Below, piece by piece: positions 18,472 through 27,787 of a stretch of 64,000 bases of DNA. The notes under the pieces were generated by a model. It saw only the letters and a program-made list of their open reading frames with translations, was not told the origin of the DNA and ran no database searches. Within the stretch, counting starts at the first letter, position 1; every line of letters starts with the position of its first letter. The stretch is from Nitrospirota bacterium (GTDB lineage: Bacteria; Nitrospirota; Thermodesulfovibrionia; UBA6902), in NCBI GenBank assembly GCA_016214845.1, contig JACRMS010000005.1:46457-110456 (forward strand). Reading direction: 5' to 3'. The translations under genes and the position numbers were made by a program.

Positions 18472-18703
18472 GGTCGGCGCCGCCTGTTTAATTTCAAATA
18501 AATGCAATTATGACACGGCTCAAAGTTTTTAAGCAAGCGATTACAGAATGGTATAACTTTGCTATAAAAGAGACAAACTAAATTCTATCAAGGCTTGAAT
18601 ATGCTATACTCAGCTATCCGGGCTAAACAAGGTACTTATCACAGCGACGGAGTAAGTATTTCTAAAATGCATAAGATTTCAAGGCAATTAATGGAGGACT
18701 AAG

Positions 18704-19690
18704 ATGGAAAAACAGAAGAAAGCTCTAATATGCGGCGCAGGGGGATTCATTGGAAGTCATCTTGTGAAAAGACTCAAAAGAGAGGGTTTCTGGGTAAGGG
18801 GGGTAGACTTAAAATATCCGGAGTTTGGTGAAACGGCGGCTGATGATTTTGTCATCGGAGACCTGAGAGACTATAATCTCTGCAGAAGCATTGTTGACAC
18901 AAAATTCAATGAAGTGTACCAGCTTGCAGCAGACATGGGCGGAGCGGGGTTTGTTTTCACGGGCACAAACGACGCAGACATCATGCACAATTCCGCAACA
19001 ATTAATTTGAACATACTGGAGGCCTGTCACAAAAGGAACGTGAAAAGAATTTTTTACTCATCATCAGCCTGCATGTATCCAGAGTACAATCAAATGAATC
19101 CCGACAATCCGAAATGTTCCGAGGATTCCGCATACCCTGCAGCGCCTGACAGCGAATACGGGTGGGAAAAGCTTTTCAGTGAAAGATTATATTTGGCATA
19201 TCAAAGAAATCACGGGATGGAAGTCCGGATTGCGAGATACCACAACATCTTCGGTCCGGAGGGCACATGGACGGGAGGACGTGAAAAATCTCCCGCAGCC
19301 CTTTGCAGAAAAGTGATCGTAACTCCTGACAAAGGAGAGATTGAAATCTGGGGCGACGGCAAACAAACCCGTTCATTCTTATATGTCGATGAATGTCTTG
19401 AAGGCACAATAAGATTAACCAGGTCCAGTTTTACAGGTCCCGTAAATATCGGCTCCGAGGAGATGGTTACAATTAATCAGCTGGCAGAGATAATAATGAA
19501 GATTGCAGGCAAAAAACTCTCTATAAAGCATGTCCCTGGTCCTCTTGGCGTGAGGGGCAGAAATTCGGACAACCGGTTTATAAAAAAGAAACTCGGCTGG
19601 GCGCCTTCGAGACCGTTGAAGAACGGGTTGAAGACAACTTATAAGTGGATCAAGGAACAGGCTGAAAAAGCCGGAATGACCAGGCAGTAA
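18704..19690 (+). CDS. GDP-mannose 3,5-epimerase-like NDP-sugar epimerase, copy 1
   Basis: 328 residues of the extended SDR family: GAGGFIGSHL (about 11-20), SSSACMYP with the catalytic Ser, YGWEK (YxxxK) and GREKSPAALCRK. The order YHNIFGPEGTWTGGREK ... IWGDGKQTRSFLYVDEC ... VNIGSEEMV ... GPLGVRGRNSDN is the pattern of plant-type GDP-mannose 3,5-epimerase, which makes GDP-L-galactose; the exact product here is inferred. A TGGAGGA ribosome site precedes ATG 18704. It is first in the polysaccharide locus and has a close paralogue at 33322. Confidence 0.85.
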   Translation: MEKQKKALICGAGGFIGSHLVKRLKREGFWVRGVDLKYPEFGETAADDFVIGDLRDYNLCRSIVDTKFNEVYQLAADMGGAGFVFTGTNDADIMHNSATINLNILEACHKRNVKRIFYSSSACMYPEYNQMNPDNPKCSEDSAYPAAPDSEYGWEKLFSERLYLAYQRNHGMEVRIARYHNIFGPEGTWTGGREKSPAALCRKVIVTPDKGEIEIWGDGKQTRSFLYVDECLEGTIRLTRSSFTGPVNIGSEEMVTINQLAEIIMKIAGKKLSIKHVPGPLGVRGRNSDNRFIKKKLGWAPSRPLKNGLKTTYKWIKEQAEKAGMTRQ

Positions 19691-19715
19691 AAGAGAATAC
19701 ATCGATTTCCGGTTC

Positions 19716-19744
19716 TTGACAAATGAAATCAAAACAAGTATCTT
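19716..19744 (+). promoter_or_regulatory. Sigma70-like promoter of the MarR-type regulator
   Basis: A consensus TTGACA (19716-19721) is followed by exactly 17 bases and TATCTT (19739-19744). Transcription would begin near 19751, within three bases of the regulator's ATG (19754), implying a leaderless or nearly leaderless message; no ribosome site is present. Confidence 0.6.
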
Positions 19745-19761
19745 GTTCATGTCATGAACAA
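19743..19761 (+). promoter_or_regulatory. Perfect palindromic operator over the regulator start
   Basis: TTGTTCATGTCATGAACAA is a perfect 9-1-9 inverted repeat spanning the end of the -10 box, the predicted start point and the start codon of the winged-helix gene at 19754. The position is ideal for autorepression by the encoded dimeric regulator. Confidence 0.6.
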
Positions 19762-20341
19762 ACCCGGCAGCAGCAAGCATGATAATATAACTCTGAGAAT
19801 TCTTAATGAAATAAACAGCGAGTCCCTCGTCACTCAGCGTACCCTTTCAAGCAAACTCAACATCGCTCTCGGGCTTGTCAACGCATACATTAAAAGACTG
19901 GCAAGAAAAGGCCATATAAAAATTAATAAAGGCCCTATGAACCGGGTGAAATATGCGCTGACCCCAAAAGGCTTTGCGCACAGGGTTGATTTGACGTACC
20001 ACTACATGCAATCCTCCATCAACTATTTCAAAGATGCGCGGCAGCGGATCGACAGTATTTATGGGCAAATGATAGAAGCCGGGATTAAAAACATCCTGAT
20101 ATGGGGTGACGGGGAGATTGCGGAATTATCTTATTTGTCCCTGCGCGGCCTGCCGCTGAACCTTGTTGGCGTGGTTGACGGCAATAAAGAAGAAAAAGGA
20201 TTTTTCGGTTATCATATTTATTCTTATAATGACGTTCCAAAATTGGATTATGATGCTATACTGATAGCTTCGTTCAATGAGAAAGAGCTGAATAGGATAA
20301 AAACTCTCGGTATTGACGCCTGGAAAATTTATTCGTTATAA
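19754..20341 (+). CDS. MarR-type EPS-locus regulator with a C-terminal Rossmann-like domain
   Basis: 195 residues. An N-terminal winged helix (about 10-75: LRILNEINSE, TQRTLSSKLNIALGLVNAYIKRLARKGHIKI, KYALTPKGFAHR) is the type found in MarR-family regulators embedded in exopolysaccharide loci. A helical linker follows, then a C-terminal domain (about 110-195: IKNILIWGDGEIAELSYLSL, LNLVGVVDGNK, DYDAILIASFN) with a nucleotide-binding-like beta-alpha-beta pattern as seen in sugar-nucleotide enzymes' N-terminal domains. It may sense a nucleotide sugar; that is inference. The start codon lies in a perfect palindrome, suggesting autoregulation. Confidence 0.8.
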   Translation: MNKPGSSKHDNITLRILNEINSESLVTQRTLSSKLNIALGLVNAYIKRLARKGHIKINKGPMNRVKYALTPKGFAHRVDLTYHYMQSSINYFKDARQRIDSIYGQMIEAGIKNILIWGDGEIAELSYLSLRGLPLNLVGVVDGNKEEKGFFGYHIYSYNDVPKLDYDAILIASFNEKELNRIKTLGIDAWKIYSL

Positions 20342-20344
20342 ACC

Positions 20345-20405
20345 ATAGGGGCACGGCAATGCCGTGACCTTCATTCGGGCGGACTCCCGTTCGCCTCTAC
20401 ACATA
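20345..20405. repeat. Dispersed GC-rich hairpin repeat
   Basis: AGGGGCACGGCAATGCCGTG (20347-20366) is a strong hairpin, followed by ATTCGGGCGGACTCCCGTTCGCC. It fills the gap between the regulator and gmd. A related GGGGCGTATTGCAATACGCCC hairpin lies inside the gene at 59256. Confidence 0.55.
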
Positions 20406-20467
20406 TGTCCCTGTAAGTTGCAAAATTGTAACTGAAAGGGCGGAGCAGTGACTAAGGAGACAAAATA

Positions 20468-21595
20468 ATGAAACGCGCTTTAATTACCGGCATTACCGGA
20501 CAGGACGGCTCATATCTTGCTGAGTTCTTGCTTTCCAAAGATTATGAGGTACATGGTCTTATCCGTCGGGCGAGCACCTTTAACACAAAGAGGATAAATC
20601 ATTTATATGTTGATCCCCATACCCCGAGCGCAAGGCTGTTCCTTCATTACGGTGATCTTACAGACGCAGGACAACTTACCAACCTTATTTATAATATCCA
20701 GCCTGATGAGATTTATCACCTCGGTGCGCAGAGCCACGTCAGAGTAAGTTTTGATATGCCTGAATATACAGGAGATGTAACTGCCCTCGGGACAATACGG
20801 GTCCTTGAAGCTGTAAGAAGAAGTGGAATAAAATCTAAATTCTATCAGGCTTCTTCATCAGAGATGTTTGGCTCCGCTCCGCCGCCACAAAATGAAAAGA
20901 CGTTGTTTCATCCAAGAAGCCCTTATGCCGCCGCAAAAGTATATTCGTATTGGATGACGGTGAATTACAGGGAAGGATATAATCTGTTTGCATGCAATGG
21001 CATTCTCTTTAACCATGAATCACCGCGTAGAGGTGAGACGTTTGTAACCCGGAAAATTACATTAACATTGGCAAATATTCTCGCGGGAAAACAGGGAAAG
21101 CTCTTTTTAGGGAATTTGGATGCGCGGAGAGACTGGGGTTTTGCCCCGGAATATGTAGAGTGCCAGTGGCTGATGCTTCAACAGGACGAACCTGACGATT
21201 ATGTAATCGGAACCGCTGAAAGCCATTCCGTCAGGGAATTTATTGAACACGCTTTTAATTATGTCGGCATAGAACTTGAGTGGTGGGGCAATAAATTAAA
21301 TGAAAAAGGGATCGTCCGTTCATCTGCAAGAAATACAAATTTCAATACCGGAGATACGATAATTGAAATTGACAGCCGTTATTTCCGCCCGGCAGAAGTG
21401 GATTATCTGCTTGCTGACGCCTCAAAAGCCGGGAGAAAACTTAACTGGCAGCCGAAGGTCACATTTAAGGAGCTTGTGAAAATAATGGTGGACGCAGATA
21501 TGGAGCTGATCGGGCTTACCCCCCCAGGTAAAGGTAAGGACATTTTGAACGCAAAAGAAATATCCTGGACTAAAAATCAAATAATGGCACGGTGA
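20468..21595 (+). CDS. gmd: GDP-mannose 4,6-dehydratase
   Basis: 375 residues, full length for the family. N-terminal [15 protein letters not shown] binds [23 protein letters not shown], the SSSEMFG active-site loop, YAAAK (YxxxK) and [17 protein letters not shown] are all diagnostic. It converts GDP-D-mannose to GDP-4-keto-6-deoxy-D-mannose in the cytoplasm. The fucose synthase gene follows 49 bases downstream, so the pair makes GDP-L-fucose for glycan assembly. ATG 20468 follows an AAGGAG site. Confidence 0.97.
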   Translation: MKRALITGITGQDGSYLAEFLLSKDYEVHGLIRRASTFNTKRINHLYVDPHTPSARLFLHYGDLTDAGQLTNLIYNIQPDEIYHLGAQSHVRVSFDMPEYTGDVTALGTIRVLEAVRRSGIKSKFYQASSSEMFGSAPPPQNEKTLFHPRSPYAAAKVYSYWMTVNYREGYNLFACNGILFNHESPRRGETFVTRKITLTLANILAGKQGKLFLGNLDARRDWGFAPEYVECQWLMLQQDEPDDYVIGTAESHSVREFIEHAFNYVGIELEWWGNKLNEKGIVRSSARNTNFNTGDTIIEIDSRYFRPAEVDYLLADASKAGRKLNWQPKVTFKELVKIMVDADMELIGLTPPGKGKDILNAKEISWTKNQIMAR

Positions 21596-21644
21596 ACGAA
21601 AGCAGAATATATAGTCATTATTGTTAAATTTATAATCTCAATAA

Positions 21645-22574
21645 ATGGAGAAACGCACTAAAATATATATTGCGGGACATAGAGGGTTGGTCGGGTCTGC
21701 ATTGCTGCGGAAACTCCGGTCAGAAGGATACACAAACATTGTCGTCCGCACCCGCTCCGAACTCGACCTCACCAGGCAAATCGAGGTAGAAAATTTCTTT
21801 AAAGATGAGAAGCCGGAATATGTTTTCCTGGCTGCCGCGAAAGTCGGTGGCATTCTTGCAAACAATCTATACCCCGCTGAGTTTATCTATGACAACATTA
21901 TATTACAAGCAAATATTATTCATTCAGCATATAGATATGGAGTTACAAAACTCCTTTATTTCGGAAGCTCCTGCATATACCCGAAGTTAGCTCCCCAGCC
22001 GATGAAAGAGGAGTATCTGCTGACAGGCAAGCTCGAGCCCACAAATGAGCCATATGCAATAGCAAAAATTGCCGGCATAAAAATGTGCCAGTCATATAAC
22101 AGGCAGTACGGAACAAAATTCGTATCCGTAATGCCGACAAATTTGTACGGCCTCAATGACAATTTCGACCTTGAGACGTCACATGTGCTGCCTGCCCTTA
22201 TCAGGAAATTTCACGACGTAAAAAAATCAGGACATGATTCCGTAACCCTTTGGGGTACCGGCTCTCCAAGAAGAGAGCTTTTGCACGTAGATGACCTGGC
22301 GGACGCCTGTATTTTCTTAATGCGCAATTATGAAGGCAGCGAAATTGTCAACATAGGTTCAGGGGAAGATATAACTATTAGAGAGCTTGCTGAATTGGTA
22401 AAGCATATCGCAGGGTTTAAAGGTGAAATTGTCTGGGATAGAAACAAACCTGACGGGTCCCCGCGTAAGCTTTTGGACATATCGAAATTAAAATCTCTGG
22501 GCTGGATGCCGAAAATCAGCCTCAGCGACGGAATAAAAATGACTTATGACTGGTATGTGGAAAGCACGGGTTAA
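21645..22574 (+). CDS. fcl: GDP-L-fucose synthase
   Basis: 309 residues with [14 protein letters not shown] (about 9-22), the [10 protein letters not shown] segment, [21 protein letters not shown], the catalytic Tyr/Lys in YAIAK and the [11 protein letters not shown] motif, all typical of the 3,5-epimerase/4-reductase. It acts on the product of the upstream dehydratase to give GDP-L-fucose. It is followed by a 258-base AT-rich gap before the next block, so it probably ends the first transcriptional block. Confidence 0.96.
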   Translation: MEKRTKIYIAGHRGLVGSALLRKLRSEGYTNIVVRTRSELDLTRQIEVENFFKDEKPEYVFLAAAKVGGILANNLYPAEFIYDNIILQANIIHSAYRYGVTKLLYFGSSCIYPKLAPQPMKEEYLLTGKLEPTNEPYAIAKIAGIKMCQSYNRQYGTKFVSVMPTNLYGLNDNFDLETSHVLPALIRKFHDVKKSGHDSVTLWGTGSPRRELLHVDDLADACIFLMRNYEGSEIVNIGSGEDITIRELAELVKHIAGFKGEIVWDRNKPDGSPRKLLDISKLKSLGWMPKISLSDGIKMTYDWYVESTG

Positions 22575-22706
22575 GCAGATATTGCAGTTTGAAACTTCTA
22601 ATACAACCCTGTCGCCGGGCATAACTTATAAAGATTTGTCCCAATAAACATAGAAAGATTCAAATCCGGTTTTCAAACAAAATAGAAAAAGTATTAAATA
22701 TGTGAA

Positions 22707-22736
22707 TTGGAATTTATAATTGCATATTGTTATACT
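22707..22736 (+). promoter_or_regulatory. Candidate promoter for the neuB block
   Basis: In the 258-base AT-rich gap after fcl, TTGGAA (22707-22712) is followed after 18 bases by TATACT (22731-22736). The predicted leader of about 90 bases carries a small GAAAAAT-GCCG-ATTTTC hairpin immediately before the TAGGAGG ribosome site (22821-22827), which might modulate translation. Confidence 0.35.
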
Positions 22737-22832
22737 TTTTCTTTCCTTAAACTAAAACCCGCTCTTACATAGAAAATTATTTCACATTACAAAGGGCGGT
22801 CAGAAAAATGCCGATTTTCTTAGGAGGTTTTT

Positions 22833-23879
22833 ATGAATACAATCAACTTTGGCAAAAGCAAAATATCTACTAATGGTCCATGTTACGTAATTGCAGAGAT
22901 CGGACATAATCATCAGGGGAACCTTGAGACGGCCCTTAAAATGATTAAAGTTGCCGCGTCATACGGCGTACAGGCGGTAAAATTGCAGAAGAGGGACAAC
23001 AAAACTCTCTATACCAAAGCGATGTACAATAAACCATATGACAATGAAAACAGCTATGGAGCAACTTATGGCGAGCACAGGGAATTTCTTGAATTCGACA
23101 GGGCTGCTTATATGGAATGCATGAAGTGCGCTGAAGAAAACGGCGTCGAGTTCATGTCTACAGCCTTTGATTTTAAAAGCGCGGATTTTCTTAACGGTCT
23201 CGGGATAACAAGTTTTAAGATTGCATCAGCGGATGTAACGAATACCCCTCTGCTGGAATATATTGCAAAACTGGGCAAGCCCATGTTTGTCTCAACCGGA
23301 GCCGCAACCATGGAAGAAATCCGTATTGCATATAAAGCTGTTACCAAATATAACGACAAGCTTTGTCTTATGCACTGTATAGCAGGTTATCCGACCGAAT
23401 ATCACAATCTCAATTTAAAAGTGATTGACACATTAAAGAAAGAATTTCCCGATGTGATCATAGGATATTCCGGTCACGATAACGGTATCCTTGCCGCTGT
23501 AATTTCATATATGATGGGCGCAACTGTGCTGGAAAAACATTTCACCTTAAACCGTTCGTGGAAAGGAACGGACCACCGGTTCTCCCTCGAACCGGAAGGG
23601 CTTCGCAAACAAATAAGGGATTTGCGCCGGGTGGATATCGCGCTTGGCGACAGCAGCAAAACAGTTTATGATTTTGAAGTCGAGGCAAAAAAGAAGATGG
23701 GAAAAGGGATTTATACTTCCCGCCCTTTATCGGCTGGAACAATAATTACCTGGGATGACATCTGTCTGAAAACACCCACCAACGGGACCCCGCCGTACAT
23801 GATTGATAAGATCATCGGTAAAAAACTGAAGATCAACCTTGATGATGAGGCCGCCCTGTCACCGGATAACGTAGAATAA
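22833..23879 (+). CDS. neuB: NeuB-family sialic/nonulosonic acid synthase
   Basis: 348 residues, usual length. The TIM-barrel part begins YVIAEIGHNHQGNLETALKMI and continues with AVKLQKRD, FMSTAFDFKSADFL, FKIASADVTN, LMHCIAGYPTEYHNLNL, IGYSGHDNG and LEKHFTLNRSWKGTDHRFSLEP, which carry the metal and PEP-binding residues. A C-terminal SAF domain (about 285-345) follows. The enzyme condenses PEP with an aldose (ManNAc-type) to a nine-carbon acid. No NeuC or legionaminate/pseudaminate genes are seen nearby, so the acceptor sugar is open. First gene of a tight block with HAD, SDR, ALDH and transketolase. Confidence 0.93.
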   Translation: MNTINFGKSKISTNGPCYVIAEIGHNHQGNLETALKMIKVAASYGVQAVKLQKRDNKTLYTKAMYNKPYDNENSYGATYGEHREFLEFDRAAYMECMKCAEENGVEFMSTAFDFKSADFLNGLGITSFKIASADVTNTPLLEYIAKLGKPMFVSTGAATMEEIRIAYKAVTKYNDKLCLMHCIAGYPTEYHNLNLKVIDTLKKEFPDVIIGYSGHDNGILAAVISYMMGATVLEKHFTLNRSWKGTDHRFSLEPEGLRKQIRDLRRVDIALGDSSKTVYDFEVEAKKKMGKGIYTSRPLSAGTIITWDDICLKTPTNGTPPYMIDKIIGKKLKINLDDEAALSPDNVE

Positions 23880-23887
23880 AACTCAAA

Positions 23888-24433
23888 ATGAAGGCAAGGC
23901 AAAATCTTAAGAAATTGACGGCTGACACGGCGAAACAGATCCAAATGATCGTCTTTGATTTCGACGGCGTGTTTACCGACAATCGCGTATTGGTCCTGCA
24001 GGACGGCACAGAGGGAGTATTATGCAGCAGGTCCGACGGCTTCGGACTGGATGCAGCAAGAAGCGCCGGTATAAAATTACTGGTTATTTCAACCGAGAAA
24101 AATTCCGTCGTGAGCGCAAGATGTAAAAAGCTCAATTTGCCGTGCATTCACGGGTGTGATAATAAATCCGGGACATTAAAGCTCGAAGCCGAAAAATTAA
24201 ATATCCACCTTAACAATATTGCATATATGGGAAATGATATAAACGACCTTGAATGCCTCAAGATCGTCGGTTTCCCTGTTTGCGTATCCGACGCCTATCC
24301 CGAAGTTGTAAAGGCCTCAATACATGTAACGCAGACAAAAGGCGGTCACGGCGCAGTGCGGGAGTTCTGTGACTTTGTTGCGGCGGCAAGAAAACAGAAG
24401 GACGCTAAACGATTAAGGACTGCCCATGGATAG
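23888..24433 (+). CDS. KdsC/YrbI-type HAD phosphatase
   Basis: 181 residues. HAD motif I is DFDGVFTD, followed by RSDGFGLDAARSAGIKLLVISTE (motif II) and MGNDINDLECLKIVGF (motif IV). There is no cap domain, as in KDO-8-phosphate and N-acylneuraminate-9-phosphate phosphatases, which work as tetramers. It probably removes the phosphate from the product of the NeuB-like enzyme just upstream (8-base gap). Its last codons overlap the start of the SDR gene by eight bases. Confidence 0.88.
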   Translation: MKARQNLKKLTADTAKQIQMIVFDFDGVFTDNRVLVLQDGTEGVLCSRSDGFGLDAARSAGIKLLVISTEKNSVVSARCKKLNLPCIHGCDNKSGTLKLEAEKLNIHLNNIAYMGNDINDLECLKIVGFPVCVSDAYPEVVKASIHVTQTKGGHGAVREFCDFVAAARKQKDAKRLRTAHG

Positions 24434-25232
24434 TATAAAAAAACTCTTCGATCTGACCGGCAGAACCGCAATTGTCACCGGGGCAGCCGGGCAGCTCGGC
24501 ACACAATATACACAGACGCTTCTCGATGCAGGTGCGTCCGTTGCGGCCTTCGATTTGAAAATAGACAATCCGAGAGGACGCCTTAAAGAAATCAATTCCC
24601 AACGGCTGCTCAAGGTTGAAGTAGACATAACGAAACGGGAGTCAATAGAGAACGCTTTGCGGCAAACAATATCCGTTCTTGGCAACCCTGACATTTTAAT
24701 AAACAACGCGGCGATTGATGCCCCGCCAAATGCGGATGAGCACGAGACTGGACCGTTTGAAACCTATCCAGAATCTTCATGGGACATAATGATGGACGTC
24801 AATCTCAAGGGCATGTTCCTCTGCTGCCAGGTAATTGGCGGGCATATGGCAAAAGCAGGCGGAGGCTCCATAATAAATATCGCATCCATATACGGGATAC
24901 TTTCCCCCGACCAGAGGATCTATGAATACAAGGAGAAGCCGTTTATCAAGCCGGTGACATATTGCGTAAGCAAATCGGGAGTATTAAACCTTACCCGGTA
25001 TCTGGCAACATACTGGTCAAAAAAAGGCGTACGGGTAAACACCCTGACGATCGGGGGTGTGTTCAATAACCAGGACGCGACTTTCCTGAAAAACTATTCA
25101 AACAAGGTCCCACTGGGGCGCATGGCAGATCAGGACGAATATAACGGCGCGATATTATTTTTATCATCCAATGCGTCTTCGTATATGACGGGGTCAAATC
25201 TCATTGTGGACGGAGGTTTTTCAGCATGGTGA
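24426..25232 (+). CDS. Short-chain dehydrogenase/reductase
   Basis: 268 residues of the classical SDR type: TGAAGQLGTQY cofactor loop (about 18-28), INNAAIDA (NNAG-like), the Ser of INIASIYG and YCVSK (YxxxK). The C-terminus MTGSNLIVDGGFSAW is typical of gluconate 5-dehydrogenase-like enzymes. The preceding ELKAFDLKIDN segment places an Asp after beta2, favouring NAD(H). It sits between the phosphatase and the aldehyde dehydrogenase, implying oxidation or reduction of the same sugar intermediate; the substrate is unknown. Confidence 0.88.
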   Translation: MDSIKKLFDLTGRTAIVTGAAGQLGTQYTQTLLDAGASVAAFDLKIDNPRGRLKEINSQRLLKVEVDITKRESIENALRQTISVLGNPDILINNAAIDAPPNADEHETGPFETYPESSWDIMMDVNLKGMFLCCQVIGGHMAKAGGGSIINIASIYGILSPDQRIYEYKEKPFIKPVTYCVSKSGVLNLTRYLATYWSKKGVRVNTLTIGGVFNNQDATFLKNYSNKVPLGRMADQDEYNGAILFLSSNASSYMTGSNLIVDGGFSAW

Positions 25233-25247
25233 TAATCTGGAGGCGTG

Positions 25248-26732
25248 ATGGAAAAATACAATAATTTGATCAACGGGAAATCAGTTCCGCCTGCTTCAGG
25301 AGAATATTTCGAGAACATCAATCCAGCCGACAGCAGCGACATCGTCGGTTTATTTCCCAAATCAGGCGCTAAAGATATTGAGCTCGCGGTACAGGCGGCA
25401 AAAGACGCCCTCCCTTCATGGAGCGATATGCCGCCTCCAAAAAGAGGAGAGTTAATTTACAGGGCCGGTGAGTTGCTGCTGGCAAACCAGGAAAGGCTTG
25501 CGAAGGTAATAGTCAGGGAGATGGGAAAGACAATGCCTGAATCGATGGGCGATATAAGGTCCAGCGCGGACGTTGCTTATTTTATGGCTGGGGAAGGACG
25601 CCGCATGTACGGGCAGACAAGTTTTTCAGCCCTTGAGAAAAGATGGGCGCTGACAAAAAGAGTCCCGGTCGGGATATGCGGATTGATCACCGCGTGGAAT
25701 GCCCCCATGGCGATAATCACCTGGAAACTCTTCCCCGCGTTGATCTGCGGCAACACTGTTGTTTTGAAACCTTCTGAAGACACACCGCTGACAGCGCATT
25801 TATTAGGCGAGCTTTTAAAAGAGGCCGGGTTCCCTGACGGAGTCGTGAACATTGTCTACGGAACAGGCGTTGAAACAGGAAAGGCCCTCGTGAAAAACAA
25901 GGACGTGGATTTAATGTCCTTTACAGGCTCGACCAATGTGGGAAAAATGATAGCCGAGGAATGCGGTCGCCAACTGAAGGGATGCTCCCTTGAGCTTGGC
26001 GGCAAGAACGGTTTGATAGTCATGAATGACGCTGACCTCGATTCCGCCTCAAAAGCGGTTGCGTCAGGGGCTTTTTCCACTGCCGGGCAGAGATGCGCTT
26101 CAACAAGCCGCGTCTTTGTTCATGAGGCCGTATATGATGAATTCCTGAAAAAGCTCCTTGCTGAAACCGGGAAGATGAAAGTCGGCAAAGGGAGCGATGC
26201 CGACACAAAGGTCTGCCCGATAATCAACAAAAGACAATTTACAAGCATCATGTCGTACATAGAAGGCGCGAAAAAGGACGGCGCGAAGCTTTTACTCGGA
26301 GGCAGGGCTTTGACGGAGGGTGATCTTGCAAAAGGCAATTTTATTGAGCCGACCATTTTTACCGATGTTGATATAAATTCCAGGCTTGCGCAGGAAGAAA
26401 TATTCGGTCCCGTGCTTGCGGTCTTTAAGATCTCAAACCTGCAGGACGCGATTGCGAAAATTAATTCCGTCGAATACGGGTTGACCGCATCCATCTTTAC
26501 GGCAAACGTTGATATTGCCATGCTGGCCCTTGAAAAAATCCAGGCCGGCTGCTGTTATGTAAATGCCCCGACCTTCGGCTCGGAGCCGCACATGCCCTTT
26601 GGCGGCGTAAAGAAATCAGGGATAGGAACACGCGAGCCGGGTACGCAGGCGCTGGATGTTTTTTCGGAATGGAAAACAATCTACATCGACTACAGCGGGG
26701 TTGCACAAAATTCTCAGTTCAAAACAACGTAG
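25248..26732 (+). CDS. NAD(P)-dependent aldehyde dehydrogenase
   Basis: 494 residues from ATG 25248, four bases after GGAGG; the GTG just before it is too close to the ribosome site. Motifs in order: WNAPMAIITWKLFPALICGNTVVLKPSEDTP, FTGSTNVGK, LELGGKNG with the catalytic Glu, GQRCASTSR with the nucleophilic Cys, and EIFGPVL. It oxidises an aldehyde to an acid or acyl product. In this block the substrate could be a sugar aldehyde or a chain-shortened fragment linked to transketolase; the sequence does not say. Confidence 0.9.
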   Translation: MEKYNNLINGKSVPPASGEYFENINPADSSDIVGLFPKSGAKDIELAVQAAKDALPSWSDMPPPKRGELIYRAGELLLANQERLAKVIVREMGKTMPESMGDIRSSADVAYFMAGEGRRMYGQTSFSALEKRWALTKRVPVGICGLITAWNAPMAIITWKLFPALICGNTVVLKPSEDTPLTAHLLGELLKEAGFPDGVVNIVYGTGVETGKALVKNKDVDLMSFTGSTNVGKMIAEECGRQLKGCSLELGGKNGLIVMNDADLDSASKAVASGAFSTAGQRCASTSRVFVHEAVYDEFLKKLLAETGKMKVGKGSDADTKVCPIINKRQFTSIMSYIEGAKKDGAKLLLGGRALTEGDLAKGNFIEPTIFTDVDINSRLAQEEIFGPVLAVFKISNLQDAIAKINSVEYGLTASIFTANVDIAMLALEKIQAGCCYVNAPTFGSEPHMPFGGVKKSGIGTREPGTQALDVFSEWKTIYIDYSGVAQNSQFKTT

Positions 26733-26758
26733 AATTTGTATATAGAGAACCATTGGAC

Positions 26759-26863
26759 CGTCATTCCCGCAGTTTGTTGAGCGGGAATCCAGAAAATCAA
26801 GACTGGATTCCGGCTTAAGCCTGTCCTCGAAGGTAGTAATCGGGGAGACTGCCGGAATGACAG
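26759..26863. repeat. Mosaic dispersed repeat with inverted ends
   Basis: CGTCATTCCCGCAG at the left faces CTGCCGGAATGACAG at the right. Internal hairpins include CCCGC...GCGGG and GGATTCCGGCTTAAGCC. Segments AGACTGGATTCCGGCTTAAG and TCCTCGAA...GTAATCGGGG recur in different order at 61968-62081. It separates the aldehyde dehydrogenase from the transketolase. Confidence 0.75.
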
Positions 26864-26893
26864 AAAAAGTAGACAATACATAAAGAGGCGGAC

Positions 26894-27787
26894 ATGATAA
26901 ACGACATCAAAAAACTGCAAAAACTTTCCGCAGAGGCGCGACATGCAATAGTAGATTCTTTGATCTGCGCCGGATGCGGGCATCCCGGGGGCGCATTCTC
27001 CAGCTTAGATATAATGACGGTGCTGTTTTTCAATACATTAAAAATAGACCCGTCAAATCCGAAATGGGACAAACGCGACCGCTTCATTTTGAGCAAAGGA
27101 CATTCATCGGTTGCGCTTTATTCGGTCATGCATCTGAGGGGCTTTTTTGACCGAAAGACCCTCCTGACTTTCAGGCAGGACAACAGCATCCTGGGGGGGC
27201 ATCCCGACATGCACAAAGTGCCGGGCGTTGAGATGAGCACCGGCTCTCTGGGCCACGGGCTTTCCGTCGGCGTAGGGATGGCGCTGGCAGCCAAACTCGA
27301 CAAAAAGAGATACAGGACTTTTGTCCTTCTGGGCGACGGCGAGACGCAGGAAGGCTCGATCTGGGAAGCCGCCATGTCCGCCAGTCACTATAAGCTGGAC
27401 AATCTCACGGCTATCGTGGACAGAAACAGGATACAGATAGACGGGTTCACCGAAGATGTGATGTCGCTTGAGCCTTATGCGGCAAAATGGAAGGCCTTCG
27501 GATGGGCGGTAAAAACCATTGACGGCCACGACATCCATGAAATCGCAGCCACGCTGAAAGAAATCCCCTTTAAGGAGAGGAAGCCTTCGCTCATTATTGC
27601 CGATACAGTCAAAGGGAAAGGGATATCGTTCATGGAAAATAATCCCGAATGGCACGGCAAGGCGCTCAAAGGCGATCACGCTGAAATTGCAAAAAAGGAG
27701 GTTTGTTTAAAATTAAAAGAACATGGCAAAGCAATCAATGAGAATAGAGTACGGCAAGTACCTGGCCGGGCTCGGCGCGAAAAATAA
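26894..27787 (+). CDS. Transketolase, N-terminal (TPP-binding) subunit
   Basis: 297 residues. SAEARHAIVDSLICAGCGHPGGAFSSLDI begins the domain; GHGLSVGVGMA and the TPP motif LGDGETQEGSIWEAAMSA...LTAIVDRNR are intact. Split transketolases pair a TPP-binding half with a pyrimidine-binding half, here the next gene. The last 21 residues (HGKAINENRVRQVPGRARREK) read into the downstream subunit over 65 bases and look like a non-conserved extension after loss of an earlier stop. Role: two-carbon transfer between sugars, probably dedicated to glycan precursor synthesis. Confidence 0.92.
   Translation: MINDIKKLQKLSAEARHAIVDSLICAGCGHPGGAFSSLDIMTVLFFNTLKIDPSNPKWDKRDRFILSKGHSSVALYSVMHLRGFFDRKTLLTFRQDNSILGGHPDMHKVPGVEMSTGSLGHGLSVGVGMALAAKLDKKRYRTFVLLGDGETQEGSIWEAAMSASHYKLDNLTAIVDRNRIQIDGFTEDVMSLEPYAAKWKAFGWAVKTIDGHDIHEIAATLKEIPFKERKPSLIIADTVKGKGISFMENNPEWHGKALKGDHAEIAKKEVCLKLKEHGKAINENRVRQVPGRARREK

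Noticed and set aside
18549..18563. Possible sigma54 promoter (TGG...TTTGCT) before the polysaccharide locus
   Set aside because: The GG and GC dinucleotides are 9 rather than 10 bases apart and the rest of the consensus is weak.
22692..22720. TATAAT at 22715 as the neuB promoter
   Set aside because: No acceptable -35 at 16-18 bases; the TTGGAA-N18-TATACT pair just downstream is better.
27193..27199. G7 tracts in coding DNA (also 28948, 41117, 48318) as phase-variation sites
   Set aside because: At three of the sites the G runs simply encode expected Gly-Gly pairs (LGGHP, YLGGFW, SGGVDS), and seven is short for slippage switching.
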